A stretch of DNA of 64,000 nucleotides from positions 310,001 through 374,000 of the forward strand of contig NZ_JOIJ01000002.1 in NCBI RefSeq assembly GCF_000719975.1, given 5' to 3'. How positions within the stretch are numbered: position 1 is the stretch's first letter; each line of letters begins with the position of its first letter. The translations under genes were made by a program, and so were the position numbers. The notes below the pieces were generated by a model. The model did not search any database. It was not told where the DNA came from and saw only the letters and a list, made by a program, of their open reading frames with translations. This DNA is from Prauserella rugosa (GTDB lineage Bacteria > Actinomycetota > Actinomycetes > Mycobacteriales > Pseudonocardiaceae). This document shows, piece after piece, positions 53,372-63,300 of the stretch.

Positions 53372-54559
53372 GTGCCGACGAACCACGCCCGGTCACGGAG
53401 TCACGCCGGAGCGACGAACCACGCCGGACCGACCAACGGGTCACCGCCGCCGGAGGGCATCACCGTCCTCGGCACGGCGCAGCGAGAGGCGTGGCTCGAA
53501 CGCCGCCTTCCGCCGGTCGAGCGGGTCCACGCCGGGGTGTGGTCCGTTCCCGTGCCGATCCCGCACAATCCCCTGCGCTACACGCTCTCCTACCTGATCG
53601 CCTCCGACGACGGGCTGCTCGTCGTCGATCCCGGATGGGATTCGCAGGAGGGCTGGCAGGCGCTGCTGGCCGGACTCTCCGAGGCGGGCGCCTCGCCCGG
53701 CGACGTCCACGGCATCCTCGCCACCCACATCCACCCGGACCACCACGGGCTGTCGGCCCGGCTCCGCGAGACGTCCGGGGCGTGGATCGCGATGCACCCG
53801 GCCGAACGCGACACCCTCCCCCAGCGCATGACGCACGTCGTCGGGCCGCACGAGACGATCACCGACTGGCTGCGGCACCGCGGGGCGCCCGCCGACGAGG
53901 CCGCCGCCCTCGGCGGCCCGCTCGACGCGCGCGACCCCGACGAGGCCGCCATGGCCGACCCGGACGTCCTGCTCGAGGACGGCGACGTGGTCCCGCTGCG
54001 CGGCCGCACGCTGCGCGCACTGTGGACACCCGGCCACACCCCCGGGCACCTGTGCCTGCAGGCCGTCGAGGAACGTCTGCTGCTCACGGGCGATCACGTG
54101 CTGCCCAGGATCACGCCGAACATCGGTCTGTACCCCGGCGGCACCGGCTCGCCCCTCGCCGATTTCCTCGCCTCGCTCGAGCGCACCGGCGAGTTCGACG
54201 ACCACGACGCGCTGCCCGCACACGAATACCGCTTCCGCGGGCTCGGCGAGCGGACCCGGCTGCTGGCCGAACACCACGAACGGCGCTGCCGCGAACTCCT
54301 CGACGTCGTGGCCGACCTGGGCACGCCGACCCCGTGGGAGGTCGCCACCCATCTGAGTTGGTCGCGGCCGTGGTCGGAGATCGGCCGCATGCGCATCAGC
54401 GCACTGGCCGAAACCGAGTCACATCTGGATCATCTCGTCCGACAGGGCCTGCTCACCTGGCACGGGCAGGCGTCCGGCGACGAGCGGGCCTCGTCGCCGG
54501 ACGCCGGGGGTGCCAGGGTCCGTCTCGCCGCCACCGCGACCACAGGGAGCACGTCATGA
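53372..54559 (+). CDS. MBL-fold hydrolase with C-terminal winged helix (lactamase B-like)
   Basis: A 395-residue protein. The metal motif is THIHPDHHG (His119, His121, Asp123, His124), with later ligands in TPGHTPGHLCLQ, LLTGDHVL and PAHEYRFRG. The C-terminal part (about 310-375, LLDVVADLGTPTPWEVATHLSW...ALAETESHLDHLVRQGLL) is a LACTB2/BLACT-type winged helix. It is a candidate acyl-CoA or thioester hydrolase. GTG at 53372 is the start, with a His/Thr/Asn repeat N-terminus. ATGA overlap couples it to the fused thiolase gene. Confidence 0.88.
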   Translation: MPTNHARSRSHAGATNHAGPTNGSPPPEGITVLGTAQREAWLERRLPPVERVHAGVWSVPVPIPHNPLRYTLSYLIASDDGLLVVDPGWDSQEGWQALLAGLSEAGASPGDVHGILATHIHPDHHGLSARLRETSGAWIAMHPAERDTLPQRMTHVVGPHETITDWLRHRGAPADEAAALGGPLDARDPDEAAMADPDVLLEDGDVVPLRGRTLRALWTPGHTPGHLCLQAVEERLLLTGDHVLPRITPNIGLYPGGTGSPLADFLASLERTGEFDDHDALPAHEYRFRGLGERTRLLAEHHERRCRELLDVVADLGTPTPWEVATHLSWSRPWSEIGRMRISALAETESHLDHLVRQGLLTWHGQASGDERASSPDAGGARVRLAATATTGSTS

Positions 54560-56979
54560 CCGTGAGTTCGAACGCCGGCCCCGGCACCGCCCGGCAACCG
54601 GGGAACGCGTCCGCGGAGCTCGATCCGCGCACGCCGGTCCTCGTGGGTGTCGGCCAGTCCGCCGAGCGCATCGACGACGCCGACTACCGCAGGCGTTCGG
54701 CCGTCGAGCTGGCCGCGGACGCCGCCCGCACCGCGATCGCCGACACCGCGGCCGGCGACGATGCCGCCGTGGCGGCCGCCGTCGACACCGTGGCGGGGAT
54801 CCGCCAGTTCGAACACTCCATGCCGGGGGCGTTTCCCCCGCTGGGCAGTTCCGACAACTACCCCCGATCGGTCGCGGGCCGCGTCGGCGCCGACCCCGGG
54901 CGCGCGATCCTCGAAGTGGTCGGCGGCCAGGGGCCGCAGCACCTGGTGAACGAGTTCGCCGCCACGATCGCCGCGGGCGAATCGGAGGTGGCGTTGCTGT
55001 TCGGCTCCGAGGCGATCTCCACGGTTCAGCATCTCGCCTCGGCGGACGACAAGCCCGACTTCACCGAGCACGTCGGTGGCCAGCTCGAGGACCGCGGCCG
55101 CGGCCTGCAGGGCCTGATGACGCAGGAACTGCTCGCGGCAGGCCTCGCCGATCCGCCGAGCCAGTACGCCCTGTTCGAGAACGCACGGCGCGCCAGGCTG
55201 AAGGCCTCGCGTGAGGAGTACGCCCGCGCGATGGGCGAGCTGTTCGCGCCCTTCACCACGGTCGCCGCGCGCAACCCGTTCGCCGCCGCCCCGGTCCGGC
55301 GCTCGGCCTCCGAGCTGACGACGGTCACCGAGTCGAACCGGATGATCGCCGACCCCTACCCGCGTTACGTCGTCTCCCGCGACAAGGTCAACCAGGGCGC
55401 CGCCATGCTGATGATGTCGGTGGCGGCCGCGCAGCGCCTCGGTGTGCCGCGCGAGAGGTGGGTCTTCCTCCACGGCCACGCCGACGTCCGCGAGCGCGAC
55501 CTCATGGACCGTCCCGACCTGTCGGCCTACCCCGCCGCCGTCGCCGCGGTTCGGCACGCCCTCGACGTCGCCGGCATCGGACTCGACGAGGTGTCCGCGT
55601 TCGACCTCTACAGCTGTTTCCCCGTCGCCGTGTTCGCGCTCTGCGACGGTCTCGGGCTGGCCCCGGACGACGCCCGCGGCCTGACGCTCACCGGAGGGCT
55701 GCCGTTCTTCGGCGGCGCCGGCAACAACTATTCGATGCACGCGATCGCCGAGGCGGTGACGTTGCTGCGCGAGCGGCCCGGCGAGTACGGCCTCGTGGGT
55801 GCCAACGGTGGCATGCTCAGCAAGTACTCCGTCGGCGTGTACTCGACCGCACCGACACCGTGGCGCGCCGACGGCAGCGCCCGCGTGCAGGCCGAACTCG
55901 ACGCCGCGGAGACGCCGGGGCACACCCGGCACGCCGACGGCTGGGCGACGATCGAGACGTTCACGGTCCTGTACGGCAGGTCGGGGTCGCGGACGGGGGT
56001 GGTCGTCGGGCGCCTCGAGTCCGACGGCACCCGCTTCGTGGCGAAGGCCGAACGCGGCGACGACGAGCTGCTCGACCTGCTGGCGACCGGAGACCCCGTC
56101 GGCACGCGGGTGTTCGCGCGATCGTTCGGCTACGGCAACCGCGTCACGCTCACCGAGGAGCGCATGGCCGAACTGCACCCGTACCGTGCGCCCGCCCTCC
56201 GCGACGGGTACGAGCACGTGCTGGTGCGCCGGGACGGCCACGTGCTCGAAGTGACCATCAACCGCCCCGAGGCGCGCAACAGCCTGCACCCCGACGCCAA
56301 CGCCGAGCTCGACGAGATCTTCGACGCCTACTTCGCCGACCCCGACCTGTGGGTCGCCATCCTCACCGGCGCGGGCGACAAGGCGTTCTCCGCGGGCAAC
56401 GACCTCAGCTACACCGCCTCCGGCAACCTGCCGTGGACCCCCAAGAACGGATTCGCCGGACTGACCAACCGCGCCCATCTCCCGAAACCGGTGATCGCCG
56501 CGGTCAACGGCTTCGCCATGGGCGGCGGACTCGAGATCGCGATGGCCTGCCACCTGATCGTCGCCGACGAGACGGCACGCTTCGCGCTCAGCGAGGTGAA
56601 GGTGGGGCTGATCGCGGCGGCGGGCGGCCTCGTCCGCCTGCCCCGGACGATCCCGCCGATGCTGGCCAACGAGATGATCCTGACGGGCAAACGCATCGAC
56701 GCCCACGAGGCCGCTCGGCACGGCCTGGTGAACCGCGTCGTGGAGGCCGGGACCGCCGTGGAGGGTGCCAGGGCGCTGGCCGAGGAGATCCTCGCCGGCT
56801 CACCCACGTCGGTGCGGGCGTCGCTGCGGTTCATGGCCGAGACGGCGGGCATCGCCGACACGGTGGAGGCGGTGAACCATCCGTCGTCGGTGATGGACCA
56901 TCTGCTCGTCGCCGAGGACACGACGGAAGGCATCATGGCCTTCGCACAGAAGCGGACCCCGCAGTGGAAGAACCGGTGA
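54556..56979 (+). CDS. thiolase-like protein (TLP1 type) fused to enoyl-CoA hydratase
   Basis: An 807-residue fusion in one uninterrupted frame. Residues about 25-455 form a thiolase-superfamily domain (TPVLVGVGQSAERIDD, GGQGPQHLVNEFAATIAAGESEVALLFGSEA, NGGMLSKYSVGVYS). The nucleophilic-Cys position is not a Cys. Residues about 460-545 (ETFTVLYGRSGSRTGVVVGRLESDG) match the OB-like add-on of TLP1 proteins. Residues about 552-807 are a full crotonase with both acidic residues, Glu660 and Glu680, 20 apart as in rat crotonase. It should bind acyl-CoA in both halves and hydrate in the second. It is translationally coupled to the MBL gene. Confidence 0.88.
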   Translation: MTVSSNAGPGTARQPGNASAELDPRTPVLVGVGQSAERIDDADYRRRSAVELAADAARTAIADTAAGDDAAVAAAVDTVAGIRQFEHSMPGAFPPLGSSDNYPRSVAGRVGADPGRAILEVVGGQGPQHLVNEFAATIAAGESEVALLFGSEAISTVQHLASADDKPDFTEHVGGQLEDRGRGLQGLMTQELLAAGLADPPSQYALFENARRARLKASREEYARAMGELFAPFTTVAARNPFAAAPVRRSASELTTVTESNRMIADPYPRYVVSRDKVNQGAAMLMMSVAAAQRLGVPRERWVFLHGHADVRERDLMDRPDLSAYPAAVAAVRHALDVAGIGLDEVSAFDLYSCFPVAVFALCDGLGLAPDDARGLTLTGGLPFFGGAGNNYSMHAIAEAVTLLRERPGEYGLVGANGGMLSKYSVGVYSTAPTPWRADGSARVQAELDAAETPGHTRHADGWATIETFTVLYGRSGSRTGVVVGRLESDGTRFVAKAERGDDELLDLLATGDPVGTRVFARSFGYGNRVTLTEERMAELHPYRAPALRDGYEHVLVRRDGHVLEVTINRPEARNSLHPDANAELDEIFDAYFADPDLWVAILTGAGDKAFSAGNDLSYTASGNLPWTPKNGFAGLTNRAHLPKPVIAAVNGFAMGGGLEIAMACHLIVADETARFALSEVKVGLIAAAGGLVRLPRTIPPMLANEMILTGKRIDAHEAARHGLVNRVVEAGTAVEGARALAEEILAGSPTSVRASLRFMAETAGIADTVEAVNHPSSVMDHLLVAEDTTEGIMAFAQKRTPQWKNR

Positions 56980-57031
56980 CGGCCACTGCCTGAGGGGCAT
57001 CGCGGAGCCGAGACGAACGCGGGTGGACGCC

Positions 57032-57718
57032 ATGCAACCACGAACCGGGCAGGCGACGCAGGCACAACAGAGACAGGCACAACAGACACAGCCACAGGCG
57101 CAGACAGAGCCGCAGACCCAGACCCAGACGGGGCGGCCACGCGATCCGGAGGTCGACCGGCGGATCGCGCTGGCCGCGGTCGCGGTGTTCGGCGAGGCGG
57201 GCTGGGCGGGTTTCAGCGTCGAGTCCGTGGCGCGGCAGGCAGGCGTGGGCAAGGCGTCGATCTACCTGCGGTGGCAGACCAAGCAGCAACTGCTGCTCAG
57301 CGCACTGGCCGAACACGTCGCGCCGGTCGTCGACGCCGACACCGGCTCGTTGCGCGGTGACCTGGTCGCGTTGGCCCGGCAGCTGCTCGACCTCTACGCC
57401 GGGCCGAGCAGGCAGGCGGCCCTGCGCATGCTGCTCGAGGCGCCGATGATCCCCGGGCTGGCGTCCCGGTGCGACCAGCTCCGCCAGGCCCAGGTGAAGG
57501 CGGCACGCGCCATGGTCCGCCGCGGTATCCGCCGGGGCGACATCGACCCGGACACCTCGGTGACGTTGCTGCTCGACACCCTGTGCGGCGGCGTCATCGC
57601 GCACATCCTGTCCACACCGGACCATCTCGCCGACACGGTGCACGCCCGCCTCGACGAGTACGCCGAGCACCTCGTCGGGTTCCTGCTCGGCCCGTCGCTC
57701 GGCCAGCGCCCAAGCTGA
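57032..57718 (+). CDS. TetR-family regulator with Gln/Thr-rich N-terminus
   Basis: A 228-residue protein. ATG at 57032 has GGGTGG upstream; an in-frame GTG lies at 57023. A Gln/Thr-rich repeat (QATQAQQRQAQQTQPQAQTEPQTQTQTG) precedes the HTH (RRIALAAVAVFGEAGWAGFSVESVARQAGVGKASIYLRW). The C-terminal domain is helical. It follows the TLP1-crotonase fusion by about 50 nt and may regulate it or the convergent genes. The repeat N-terminus resembles other recently expanded repeats in the window. Confidence 0.87.
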   Translation: MQPRTGQATQAQQRQAQQTQPQAQTEPQTQTQTGRPRDPEVDRRIALAAVAVFGEAGWAGFSVESVARQAGVGKASIYLRWQTKQQLLLSALAEHVAPVVDADTGSLRGDLVALARQLLDLYAGPSRQAALRMLLEAPMIPGLASRCDQLRQAQVKAARAMVRRGIRRGDIDPDTSVTLLLDTLCGGVIAHILSTPDHLADTVHARLDEYAEHLVGFLLGPSLGQRPS

Positions 57719-57741
57719 GGACGGCCGCCGAGCCGGCCGGC

Positions 57742-58317
57742 TCAGCGCTGCGGTGTGCCGCGGAGCTGGCGGGCCAGGTCACCGGCCAGTCGCCTGCCGG
57801 TGGCCGCGTCGACCGGCGCATGACCGATGAGGATTCGGTACCACAGCACGCCGTGGACCTGGTCCACGGCGAGGTCGGCGTCCAGTTCCGGGTCGAGGTC
57901 CGGTAGCCAGCGCTCGATGAGCAGGTGCAGCTGTTCCCTGCGGTCCGCAGTGAACTCGGCCAGGACGGCCGAGGCGTGCTCGTCGCGCAGTGCCTCCGAC
58001 ACGATGCCCCGCAGGGTGGCCGCGTACTCGGGGGTGCCTGCCGCCTCGAACGTCGCCGCGAGGAACGCCTCGAGGTCGCCCTCCAGCGATCCCGTCGACG
58101 GCGTCGGCGCGAGACTCCGTGCCCTCTCGGTGATCGCCTCGAGGACGACCGCGCCCTTCGACGGCCACCAACGGTAGATCGTCTGCTTGCCGATCCGCGC
58201 CCGCGCCGCGATCGCCCCGAGCGTCACCGGCGAGCCCTCGGCCAGCAGTTCGGTGGCGGCGCTGAGGATCGCGGCCCTGGCCTCGTCGTTCCGGCGTCGT
58301 CCGGTGTGCGCCCGCAT
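57742..58317 (-). CDS. TetR-family regulator
   Basis: A 191-residue protein. The HTH is at about 15-55 (ARAAILSAATELLAEGSPVTLGAIAARARIGKQTIYRWWPSKGAVV). The C-terminal ligand domain has LHLLIERWLPDLDPELDADLAVDQVHGVLWYRIL. It converges on the Gln-rich TetR gene and lies downstream of, and on the same strand as, the formate dehydrogenase operon, 69 bp after it. Control of that operon is possible but not shown. Confidence 0.89.
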   Translation of the reverse strand: MRAHTGRRRNDEARAAILSAATELLAEGSPVTLGAIAARARIGKQTIYRWWPSKGAVVLEAITERARSLAPTPSTGSLEGDLEAFLAATFEAAGTPEYAATLRGIVSEALRDEHASAVLAEFTADRREQLHLLIERWLPDLDPELDADLAVDQVHGVLWYRILIGHAPVDAATGRRLAGDLARQLRGTPQR

Positions 58318-58386
58318 GAGCTTGACGGTACCAAGAGTCTCGACTACGGGCGGGGTTCAACCGATCCGGTCGCTCGCCGGCCGGGG

Positions 58387-59385
58387 TCACTGCGCGGATT
58401 CGGCTCCCGCGGGGTTGCCGCGGTCCACGCGCTGGCGCTGGGGGACGACGACGTACTTCGGATCGCGGGTCGACTCGACGCCGGCCTCGAAGATCCCGAG
58501 CCGTTGCAGCGCGCTGCCAGCCAGCAGGGCCAGCCCCGACGCCACCGCGACCCCGCGGCTGCGCCCGGCCAGCAGACTGCCCAGCGCCCCGCCCGCGGTC
58601 AGGTACTCCGACCACTGCCGCAGTCGGTGCGCGCGGCCGGTGCGATAGGCCTCGCTGACCACACCCAGGCGCTCGTCGAGCTGACGGGAGGTCACCAGTT
58701 CGGTCACGGCGCCGGCCGCGGCCAGCCGCCGCGCGGGGCCTGCCTCCTCGACCGGAGCGCACACCATGCCGAATCCGCCACCGCTGGCCGCCGCCGAGCC
58801 GGTGAACACGAACGGCAGCCAGTCGCGCGCCTCGTTCCACGCGGGCACGGCGGTGTGGGACAGCAGCACCGCGGTGTACGAGGCGACCCCGGGAGCCACC
58901 GCGGCCGACGACAGTCCGGCCGGCCGCGCCAGCTTCCCGACGAGTTTGCCCAGCATCGTGCGCCGCAGCCGCTTCGGCATGAGTTCGGCGACCGCGGACA
59001 CGCCGACGCCCGGCCCGTAGGCGACGAGGATCCACGTGCCCACGCTCATCGGCGAACTGGGCTTGGCCACGCGAAGCATGTGATGGAAGCGTTCGGGCCT
59101 GCCGAGGTCGGCGATGAGGAAGTACATGCTCGCGCCGAGGCCACCCAGCGCGCCCACCCGCGTCACCTTCCGCAGCCGCGGCCGCCGGGTGAGGTCGGCA
59201 CCAGCCGCCAGCTCGGCACACGCGGCCGACAGTCCGCCCGCGAACAGGTACGCCGGCACGAGCCACTCCCAGACCGGCTGTTTCAGCACCGGCCTGCCGT
59301 AGTACGACCGGAACGAGGCCTTCGGGACGGCCCGCTCCTCCTTCGTCCCGTCGCCACCGGCCACCCGGTTCAACGCCCGGCTCAT
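58387..59385 (-). CDS. NrfD-like membrane subunit of formate dehydrogenase
   Basis: A 332-residue polytopic protein of the PSRC/NrfD family, a quinone-reducing membrane anchor: YYGRPVLKQPVWEWLVPAYLFAGGLSAACAELAAG and PMSVGTWILVAYGPGVGVSAVAEL are typical. ATG at 59385 overlaps the Fe-S subunit stop. An NrfD-type anchor replaces the cytochrome b of E. coli FDH-N/O. Electrons probably go to menaquinone. The C-terminus (about 300-332) is hydrophilic. Confidence 0.88.
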   Translation of the reverse strand: MSRALNRVAGGDGTKEERAVPKASFRSYYGRPVLKQPVWEWLVPAYLFAGGLSAACAELAAGADLTRRPRLRKVTRVGALGGLGASMYFLIADLGRPERFHHMLRVAKPSSPMSVGTWILVAYGPGVGVSAVAELMPKRLRRTMLGKLVGKLARPAGLSSAAVAPGVASYTAVLLSHTAVPAWNEARDWLPFVFTGSAAASGGGFGMVCAPVEEAGPARRLAAAGAVTELVTSRQLDERLGVVSEAYRTGRAHRLRQWSEYLTAGGALGSLLAGRSRGVAVASGLALLAGSALQRLGIFEAGVESTRDPKYVVVPQRQRVDRGNPAGAESAQ

Positions 59386-60302
59386 CGACCGCTCCGTCCG
59401 AAGAAGACGGACACGGCGGCCGCGGCGAACGCGGCGGCGGCCATGCCCGCACGGGTCCACATCGATCCTGCATCGCGCGTGGGCACGACCGGGTCCGGCG
59501 GCAGGCCGTAGACCTCCGGCTCGTCGAGCAGGAGGAAGAAGGCACCATCGCCGCCGACCCCGTCGTTCGGGTCCTCGCCGTACAACCGGGCCTCGGTGAC
59601 GCCGCGCTCGTGCAGCGTCTCGACGCGCTGCCGGGCGCGTTCGCGCAACTCGTCGAGCGGTCCGAACTGGATCGAGTCGGTCGGGCACGCCTTGGCACAC
59701 GCCGGTTCGAGGCCGTCGCGGAGGCGGTCGTAGCACATCGTGCACTTCCACGCCCTGCCGTCGCCCTCGCGGCGGTCGATCACGCCGTACGGGCAGCCGG
59801 AGACGCAGTAGCCGCAGCCGTTGCAGATGTCGTCCTGCACCACCACCGTGCCGAACTCGGTGCGAAACAGCGCTCCCGTGGGACACACGTCCAGACATCC
59901 GGCGTGGGTGCAGTGCTTGCACACGTCGGAGCTCATCAGCCACCGGAAGTCGGTCCTGGTCTCCTCCCCCGTCTTCGCGCCGGGAAGGTCGAACGACGGC
60001 AACCCCAGGTCGACCGCGGTGGCCTCGTCCGTACGGCGCTCCGGGGCCGGCTGTTCGATGAACGCCACGTGCCGCCACGAGTTGGCGCTCAGCTCGCCCG
60101 TGTTGTCGAACGACATGCCGAGCAGGTCGAACCCGTCGTCCGGGATGAGGTTCCACTCCTTGCACGCCACCTCGCAGGCCTTGCACCCGATGCACACCGA
60201 CGTGTCGGTGAAGAACCCCACCCGCTCCGGGTGCTCGGTGTAGCCGGCGTCGCCGGAGACGTCGTCGAGCGGGCCGTAGAAGCTCTCGCGCGAGACGGTC
60301 AT
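59382..60302 (-). CDS. fdhB: formate dehydrogenase iron-sulfur subunit
   Basis: A 306-residue electron-transfer subunit with four [4Fe-4S] motifs: CIGCKACEVAC, CKHCTHAGCLDVC, CNGCGYCVSGC and CTMCYDRLRDGLEPACAKAC. A C-terminal hydrophobic helix (MWTRAGMAAAAFAAAAVSVFFG) tethers it to the membrane, as in FdnH/FdoH. It relays electrons from the catalytic subunit to the NrfD-like anchor. ATG at 60302 overlaps the fdhA stop (ATGA), and its own stop overlaps the NrfD-like start, so the three are translated as one unit. Confidence 0.93.
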   Translation of the reverse strand: MTVSRESFYGPLDDVSGDAGYTEHPERVGFFTDTSVCIGCKACEVACKEWNLIPDDGFDLLGMSFDNTGELSANSWRHVAFIEQPAPERRTDEATAVDLGLPSFDLPGAKTGEETRTDFRWLMSSDVCKHCTHAGCLDVCPTGALFRTEFGTVVVQDDICNGCGYCVSGCPYGVIDRREGDGRAWKCTMCYDRLRDGLEPACAKACPTDSIQFGPLDELRERARQRVETLHERGVTEARLYGEDPNDGVGGDGAFFLLLDEPEVYGLPPDPVVPTRDAGSMWTRAGMAAAAFAAAAVSVFFGRSGR

Positions 60303-63300
60303 GCGTCCTCCTCCCGATCGTCCGTACGGCTGGCCGAGGACTCGGCGGCCGTGGTCAGCACGTGGGTTCCGGTGTCGACGGTGACGCCCGCACGCCTGCG
60401 ATAGTCGTCCAGATAGGCCAGCAGCTCCCGGCCCCGCGGCCTGCGGCCGGGGCGGATGTCGCACGTGGCCACCTTGCTCTCCTGGATCAGCGTGTTCGGA
60501 TCCAGCACCACACCGAGCAGGTCGTTGACGATGTCCCCGTCGACCTTGCCGCTCGGACCCCAGTGGTACGGCATCCACACCTGGTGCACCACCCGGCCCT
60601 CGAGCCGCAGCGGGCGCATCCGCTCGGTGACGAGCACGCGGGCGTCGACCGCGGCCCTGCTGGTCACCACGTGGGCCCAGCCGAGGTGCTCCAGCCCCCG
60701 CTCGACGGCCAGTTGCGGCGACACCTCGACGAACAGCGACGGCTGCAGCTCCGACAGGTAGGCCAGCTGCCTGCTCATGCCGCCCGCCGTGTGGTGCTCG
60801 GTGAGCCGCGCGGCGGTGAACACGAACGGGAACACCTCGCCGCCGGCTTCCGGCGGAGCCGGGTTCGACGGGTTGTCCGGCCGTCCGTACACCTTGCGCA
60901 CCGGGCTGCCCTGCTGGCCGTAGAGCAGGTTGCGCATGGGCGACTCGTGCGGCTCGTAGTGCGTCGGCAACGGCCCGTCGACCACGCCGCTCGGCGCGAA
61001 CAGCCACGCCTTGCCGTCGGCCTGCATGATGAACGGGTCGTCGCCGGCGAGTGCGTCCGGGCCGGCCTGGCCCAGTTCGGGCTGGTGGTCCGGCGGCGTC
61101 GTCCTCGGGAAGTCCGGCACGTCGTGCCCGGTCCACTCCCCGCGTTCGGCGTCCCACCACACCAGCTTCTTGCGTTCGCTCCACGGCCTGCCCTGCGGGT
61201 CGGCGGAGGCGCGGTTGTAGAGCACCCGCCGGTTGGCGGGCCACGCCCAGCCCCATTCGAGGGCGACCTCGTCCTGCTCGTCCCGCGAGGTGCGGCGGCG
61301 TGCCTGGTTGACGCCGTCGGCGTAGACGCCGCTGTAGATCCAGCATCCCGCGGCCGTGCTGCCGTCCGACTTCAGTTCCAGGTAGCTGTTCACCGGCTCG
61401 CCGGTGCTGAGGTCGACGCCGTTGATCCGGCGCAGCACGTCGTCGGCCGACGGCTCGGCGAACTCCCCTTCACCCTCGGTCGCGTAGTCCCACGCCAGGT
61501 CGAGCAGCGGACGGTCACGTTCGTCGGTCGAGTCCGCCAGCTTCCTGCGCACGAGGCGCCCGAGGTGGTAGGTGAACCACAGTTCGGAACGCCGGTCACC
61601 GGTCGGTTCGAGCGCCCGATCACGCCACTGCAGCATGCGCTGGGTCTGCGTGAACGTGCCCTCCTTCTCCACGTGGGACGCGGCGGGGAAGAAGAACACC
61701 TCGGTGCGACACTGCTCGGGCACGATCTCGCCAGTCTCGATCTCGGGCGCGTTCCGCCAGAACTCGGCACTCTCGATCATGGTCAGGTCGCGGACGACGA
61801 GCCAGTCCAGATTGGCCATGCCGAGGCGCTGGAGCCTGCCGTGCGCCGAGCCGACGGCCGGGTTCTGCCCGAGCAGGAAGTACCCGAACACCTTGCCGTC
61901 GATCATGTCCATGACGGTGCGGTAGGTGCCGTGGTCGCCGTCGATGCGCGGCAGGTGGTCGAAGCAGTAGTCGTTCTCGGCCGTCGCCGCCTCGCCCCAG
62001 TACTCCTTCAGCAGGGACACCAGGTAGTCGTCGGCGTTGTGCCAGAAGCCCTTCTGGTGCGTGCCACGGATCGACTCGACGTAGTCGTGCTTGTCGGCGT
62101 GCTGCGCATCGGGCATCGGCAGGTAGCCGGGAAGCAGGTTGTACAGCGTCGGGATGTCGGTCGAGCCCTGGATGCTCGCGTGCCCGCGCAGCGCGAGCAC
62201 ACCACCGCCCGGCCTGCCGATGTTGCCCAGCAGCAGCTGGATGATCGCACCGGCCCGGATGTACTGCGCACCCATCGAGTGCTGCGTCCAGCCGACGCTG
62301 TAGACCAGCGACGCCGTCCGCTCCCGGCCCGAGGCCTCCGTCCACGCGCGACAGACCTCGAGGAAGTCCTCGGCCGACACACCGCAGATGCGTTCCACCA
62401 TCTCCGGCGTGTAGCGCGCGAAGTGCCGCTTGAGGATCTGGAACACACACCGCGGGTGCTCGAGGGTCTCGTCGGTCGCGATGCCGGTGCCGCTCTCCAG
62501 CTTCGGCCCGCCCGAGCCGTGCTGCTCGCCCGCGGACTCCTCCCGGTGCCGGTGTCCCTCGACCGCGTTCTCCGGGGCACCGTTCTCGTACTGCCACGTC
62601 GAGGTGTCGTAGGTGCCCTGCTCCGGGTCGTAACCCGAGAAGAGACCGTCGAGGTCCTCGGTGTCGGCGAAATCCTCATGGATGAGGAAACTCGCGTTGG
62701 TGTAGGCCCGCACGTACTCCCGGAAGTCCAGGTCGTTGGACAGGATGTAGTTGATCACCCCGCCGAGGAACGCGATGTCCGAGCCCGCGCGCAGCGGGAC
62801 GTGCTTGTCCGCGAGCGCGCTCGTCCTGGTGAACCGCGGGTCGATGTGGATGACCTTGGCGCCACGCGCCTTGGCCTCCATGACCCACTGGAATCCCACC
62901 GGATGGGCCTCGGCCATGTTCGAGCCCATGATGACGATGCAGTCGGCGTTGGCCAGGTCCTGCTGATAGTCCGTCGCGCCACCGCGACCGAAGGAGGCTC
63001 CCAGACCGGGAACCGTGGCGGAGTGTCAAATACGCGCCTGGTTCTCGATCTGGATCGCGCCGAGCGCGGTGAAGAGCTTCTTGATCAGATAGTTCTCTTC
63101 GTTGTCGAGCGTCGCGCCGCCGAGGCTGGCGATCCCCTGCGTGCGCCGTAGCTTGCGGCCCTCGGCGTCGGTCTCCTGCCATCCCTTGCGACGGGCCTCG
63201 AGCACCCGGTCGGCGACCATGTCCATCGCCGTCTCGAGATCGAGCTCCTGCCACTCGGTGCCGTAGGCGGGCCGGTACAGCACCCGGTCCTCGCGGTGCT

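Noticed and set aside
53491-54555. Extension of the thiolase-crotonase fusion upstream to 53491
   Set aside because: This stretch is an alternative frame of the MBL gene; the ATG at 54556 overlaps the MBL stop and begins the recognisable domain.
63023-63030. fdhA as a pseudogene or frameshift with a premature stop
   Set aside because: Frame is the same on both sides, the TGA is exactly at the active-site position, and a SECIS-like hairpin follows at the right distance.
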